Of a stretch of 64,000 nt of DNA, positions 61,974 to 64,000 are shown piece by piece. The position numbers and the translations under genes were made by a program. The notes below the pieces were generated by a model. That model was not told the DNA's origin and searched no databases. It worked only from the letters and a program-made list of their open reading frames with translations. The stretch is from Planobacterium oryzisoli (GTDB lineage: Bacteria > Bacteroidota > Bacteroidia > Flavobacteriales > Weeksellaceae): the NCBI RefSeq assembly GCF_015354315.1, contig NZ_JADKYY010000011.1, positions 1 through 64,000 on the forward strand, written 5' to 3'. Positions within the stretch are counted from its first letter, which is position 1, and each line of letters opens with the position of its first letter.

Positions 61974-63257
61974 ATGCCCTATTTATTTACTTCTGAATCC
62001 GTTTCAGAGGGACATCCGGACAAAATTGCTGATCAGATTTCTGATGCGCTTATAGATCATTTTCTTGCTTTTGACCCCAATTCTAAGGTGGCTTGCGAAA
62101 CTTTAGTAACCACCGGACAAGTAGTTCTTGCCGGAGAAGTTAAGTCTGAAACCTATCTTGATGTGCAGAGTATCGCACGAGGGGTGATTAATAAAATAGG
62201 CTATACGAAGGGCGAATATATGTTTGCCGGTGACTCTTGCGGAGTTATCTCTGCAATCCACGAACAGTCTCCTGATATCAACCAAGGAGTCGACCGTGCC
62301 GTGGATTCACGTGACTTTGAGGAAAAAGCCAATGGGCAAGGAGCCGGTGACCAAGGGATGATGTTTGGTTATGCAACCAATGAGACCGAAAATTACATGC
62401 CTCTAGCACTCGATCTTGCGCATGCACTTTTGGTGGAGCTTGCAAATCTTCGAAGGGAAAATTCGGCTATCAAATACCTTCGTCCTGATTCCAAGTCACA
62501 AGTTACTATTGAATATTCAGACGATCACAGACCCATCCGGATCGATTCCATAGTAATTTCCACGCAGCATGATGAATTCGGAAGTGACGAAGCTATGCTA
62601 GCAAGAATAAGAAAAGATATGATTGAAATTCTTATTCCCCGAGTTAAGGCAAAACAAAAGATTGAGATTCAGGATTTGTTTACAGATAGTATAACCTATC
62701 ATATTAACCCAACGGGTAAGTTTGTTATCGGTGGACCTCATGGCGACACCGGTTTGACCGGAAGAAAGATTATAGTGGATACTTACGGTGGTAAGGGAGC
62801 ACACGGTGGAGGAGCGTTTTCTGGTAAAGATCCTTCTAAAGTAGATAGAAGCGCAGCATACGCAACACGGCATATAGCGAAGAACCTAGTGGCCGCAGGT
62901 GTGGCTGATGAAGTTTTGGTTCAAGTATCGTATGCTATTGGGGTTGCGCAACCTTGTGGTTTGTATGTTAACACCTACGGTACTTCAAAAGTCAATAGTA
63001 CCGATGGGGAGATCGCTGTCAAAGTCCTGGAGCTATTTGATTTAAGACCTTATGCCATCGAACAGAATCTAAAATTGAGAAATCCTATTTATCAGGAGAC
63101 CGCTGCCTATGGCCATATGGGCCGTGCACCGTATACTGGAAGTAAGACCTTTACCAACGGAACTAATACCGAGAAAATTACTATCAACGATTTGGAGTTT
63201 TTTACTTGGGAGAAACTGGATAGGGTAGAGGATATTAAGAGAGCATTTGGAATCTAA
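61974..63257 (+). CDS. metK: S-adenosylmethionine synthetase
   Basis: Makes SAM from methionine and ATP. Signature segments are [14 protein letters not shown] (catalytic His), [12 protein letters not shown], the [21 protein letters not shown]-type loop (near residues 250-270) and [12 protein letters not shown]. The ATG at 61974 gives [15 protein letters not shown], the usual N-terminus, and 427 residues. The frame is open to 61872, but those residues are unconserved. It has its own strong promoter and a long leader. Confidence 0.97.
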   Translation: MPYLFTSESVSEGHPDKIADQISDALIDHFLAFDPNSKVACETLVTTGQVVLAGEVKSETYLDVQSIARGVINKIGYTKGEYMFAGDSCGVISAIHEQSPDINQGVDRAVDSRDFEEKANGQGAGDQGMMFGYATNETENYMPLALDLAHALLVELANLRRENSAIKYLRPDSKSQVTIEYSDDHRPIRIDSIVISTQHDEFGSDEAMLARIRKDMIEILIPRVKAKQKIEIQDLFTDSITYHINPTGKFVIGGPHGDTGLTGRKIIVDTYGGKGAHGGGAFSGKDPSKVDRSAAYATRHIAKNLVAAGVADEVLVQVSYAIGVAQPCGLYVNTYGTSKVNSTDGEIAVKVLELFDLRPYAIEQNLKLRNPIYQETAAYGHMGRAPYTGSKTFTNGTNTEKITINDLEFFTWEKLDRVEDIKRAFGI

Positions 63258-63305
63258 GGAAGCAGTATTCTAAGGAATTAAAGTAGTTATTTTAAAATAC
63301 AGTGT

Positions 63306-63788
63306 ATGAGATTTCTGAAATTGTTGGTTTTGCTTGGATTGATAATATCAGGCAGTCAGTTTGCTCAAGTCACTGTGCATCGAATGGTTCACACTGGGTT
63401 TACCTACCAAAATATGGGATTTGGAGAAGTCGGTGGGCGTCTCCTATTTTTAACGACTGACGATGTACTATTCAGAGTGGGCGCTGGTGCTTTGGTGGGG
63501 TATAGCCAGGACAAGGTAAAGGCAATGCCGAAACTACAAGGGGATGTTCTTTTTAATTTCAGACGCGGTGTTGATGTTTACCACTCGCATTATTTTCTAA
63601 CAGGGGTGGAAGCAACTACCAAATATTTAGCACCTAAAGTGGGGGTGTCGGTTTTAGGACTGATTGATCTGACTGCTGGCTACGGATTCCCTCTTGGCTC
63701 CCAGGAACAAGGGCAGAAGAAATTTCAAGGCTTAAACTTAAATTTTACTTTGAACGTTCCTATAGTTCTTATTAAAGATCTATTATAG
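63306..63788 (+). CDS. Secreted or outer-membrane protein, unknown function
   Basis: 160 residues with a signal peptide (about 1-20, ending FAQ). The mature part has alternating hydrophobic/polar beta strands rich in Gly, like a small barrel, but ends in Leu-Leu rather than Phe. I do not recognise a family. It lies 48 bases after metK and 17 bases before a HAD-hydrolase gene. Confidence 0.65.
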   Translation: MRFLKLLVLLGLIISGSQFAQVTVHRMVHTGFTYQNMGFGEVGGRLLFLTTDDVLFRVGAGALVGYSQDKVKAMPKLQGDVLFNFRRGVDVYHSHYFLTGVEATTKYLAPKVGVSVLGLIDLTAGYGFPLGSQEQGQKKFQGLNLNFTLNVPIVLIKDLL

Positions 63789-63805
63789 TAGCGTCGTATT
63801 CCTAT

Positions 63806-64000
63806 ATGATAAAACATGTCTTTTTTGATCTGGATAATACCCTTTGGGACCACCGGGCGAATGCAAAACTTACTTTAGAACAACTTTTTGACCAGTACAC
63901 CATCGGTCAGGAATATTCCCTACGCTTTGATGATTTCCATAAGGAGTACTTTACAATAAACGAGAATCTCTGGGCGCAAATCCGCGATGGGGAAATTGAT
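63806..64000 (+). CDS. HAD-superfamily hydrolase, YjjG-like (partial, runs off the window)
   Basis: Only the first 65 codons are present. The N-terminus carries the HAD nucleophile motif D8-L-D10-N-T (FFDLDNTLWD), followed by a helical cap segment (ANAKLTLEQLFDQY). It resembles the pyrimidine 5'-nucleotidase YjjG branch of the family, to which WD after the motif is typical. The remainder lies to the right, so the domain order and length cannot be judged. Confidence 0.8.
   Translation, partial: MIKHVFFDLDNTLWDHRANAKLTLEQLFDQYTIGQEYSLRFDDFHKEYFTINENLWAQIRDGEID

Overview
The window is about 64 kb of ordinary chromosome from a member of the Bacteroidota, most likely class Flavobacteriia and close to the Weeksellaceae (Chryseobacterium/Empedobacter-like). 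Four things support this. Many genes are preceded by the Bacteroidota -7 box TAnnTTTG and have no Shine-Dalgarno sequence. A cbb3 oxidase cluster carries a fused CcoN-CcoO subunit. Families typical of the phylum are present (DUF5687 permease, DUF4251, CCDC81-like HU domain, Ig-like lipoprotein). A thiamine-regulated TonB-dependent receptor is also present. I recognise no rRNA, tRNA, prophage, insertion sequence, CRISPR array or defence island. About sixty genes fill the window and intergenic gaps are short; the largest is about 260 bases.

Layout. 0.2-8.5 kb: coaBC, recN, a DUF5687 ABC exporter pair, then two unrelated fumarases (class II FumC, class I Fe-S) facing away from each other around a 14-bp palindrome. 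8.5-12.8 kb: a small His-tailed membrane protein, a PiT phosphate transporter, prfA and a small lipoprotein. 13-17.5 kb: methylmalonyl-CoA mutase, a tiny cytochrome c lipoprotein, a dipeptide epimerase and the mutase chaperone MeaB. 17.5-21.6 kb: envelope genes, including mlaE-mlaF-OMP in one overlapping operon. 21.7-29.8 kb: queE, folD, pgi, lon and, divergently, ppiD. 29.9-35.4 kb: mlaD, a two-gene membrane Fe-S/CCG module, two unknowns and serS. 35.4-45.1 kb: the complete cbb3 oxidase and maturation cluster (SafE, FixH, CcoG, CcoP, CcoQ, CcoNO, CcoS, CcoI), with a divergent cysteine-free Crp/Fnr regulator. 45-50 kb: panB, a membrane protein, an RluA-type pseudouridine synthase, aconitase and a WG-repeat protein. 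50-54.6 kb: a TPP riboswitch and its TonB receptor, a membrane-anchored HU-like protein, a thioesterase and a 2-hydroxyacid dehydrogenase. 54.7-64 kb: lipoproteins, a heme-binding protein, Nudix, xerD, dCMP deaminase, crotonase, oxyR, metK, an outer-membrane-like protein and the start of a HAD phosphatase.

How the genes fit together: the window holds TCA-cycle steps (aconitase, two fumarases), propionyl-CoA entry (MutB/MeaB), a high-affinity terminal oxidase with its copper and heme maturation set, peroxide sensing (OxyR), envelope lipid transport (MlaE/F here, MlaD 9 kb away) and cofactor synthesis (CoA, pantothenate, folate, SAM, queuosine).

I did not find a clearly new biological system. 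The best leads are regulatory: palindromes in the divergent promoters of fumC/fumA, ccoI/crp and lon/ppiD; a TPP riboswitch whose GGGGT strand can also pair with a downstream ACCCC tract; and -7 boxes so close to start codons that some transcripts may be leaderless. Two uncharacterised protein arrangements also deserve attention: a monoheme CcoP with two extra membrane helices, and the membrane Fe-S/CCG pair after mlaD. Many start codons were moved inward from the longest reading frame, using homology and promoter position.
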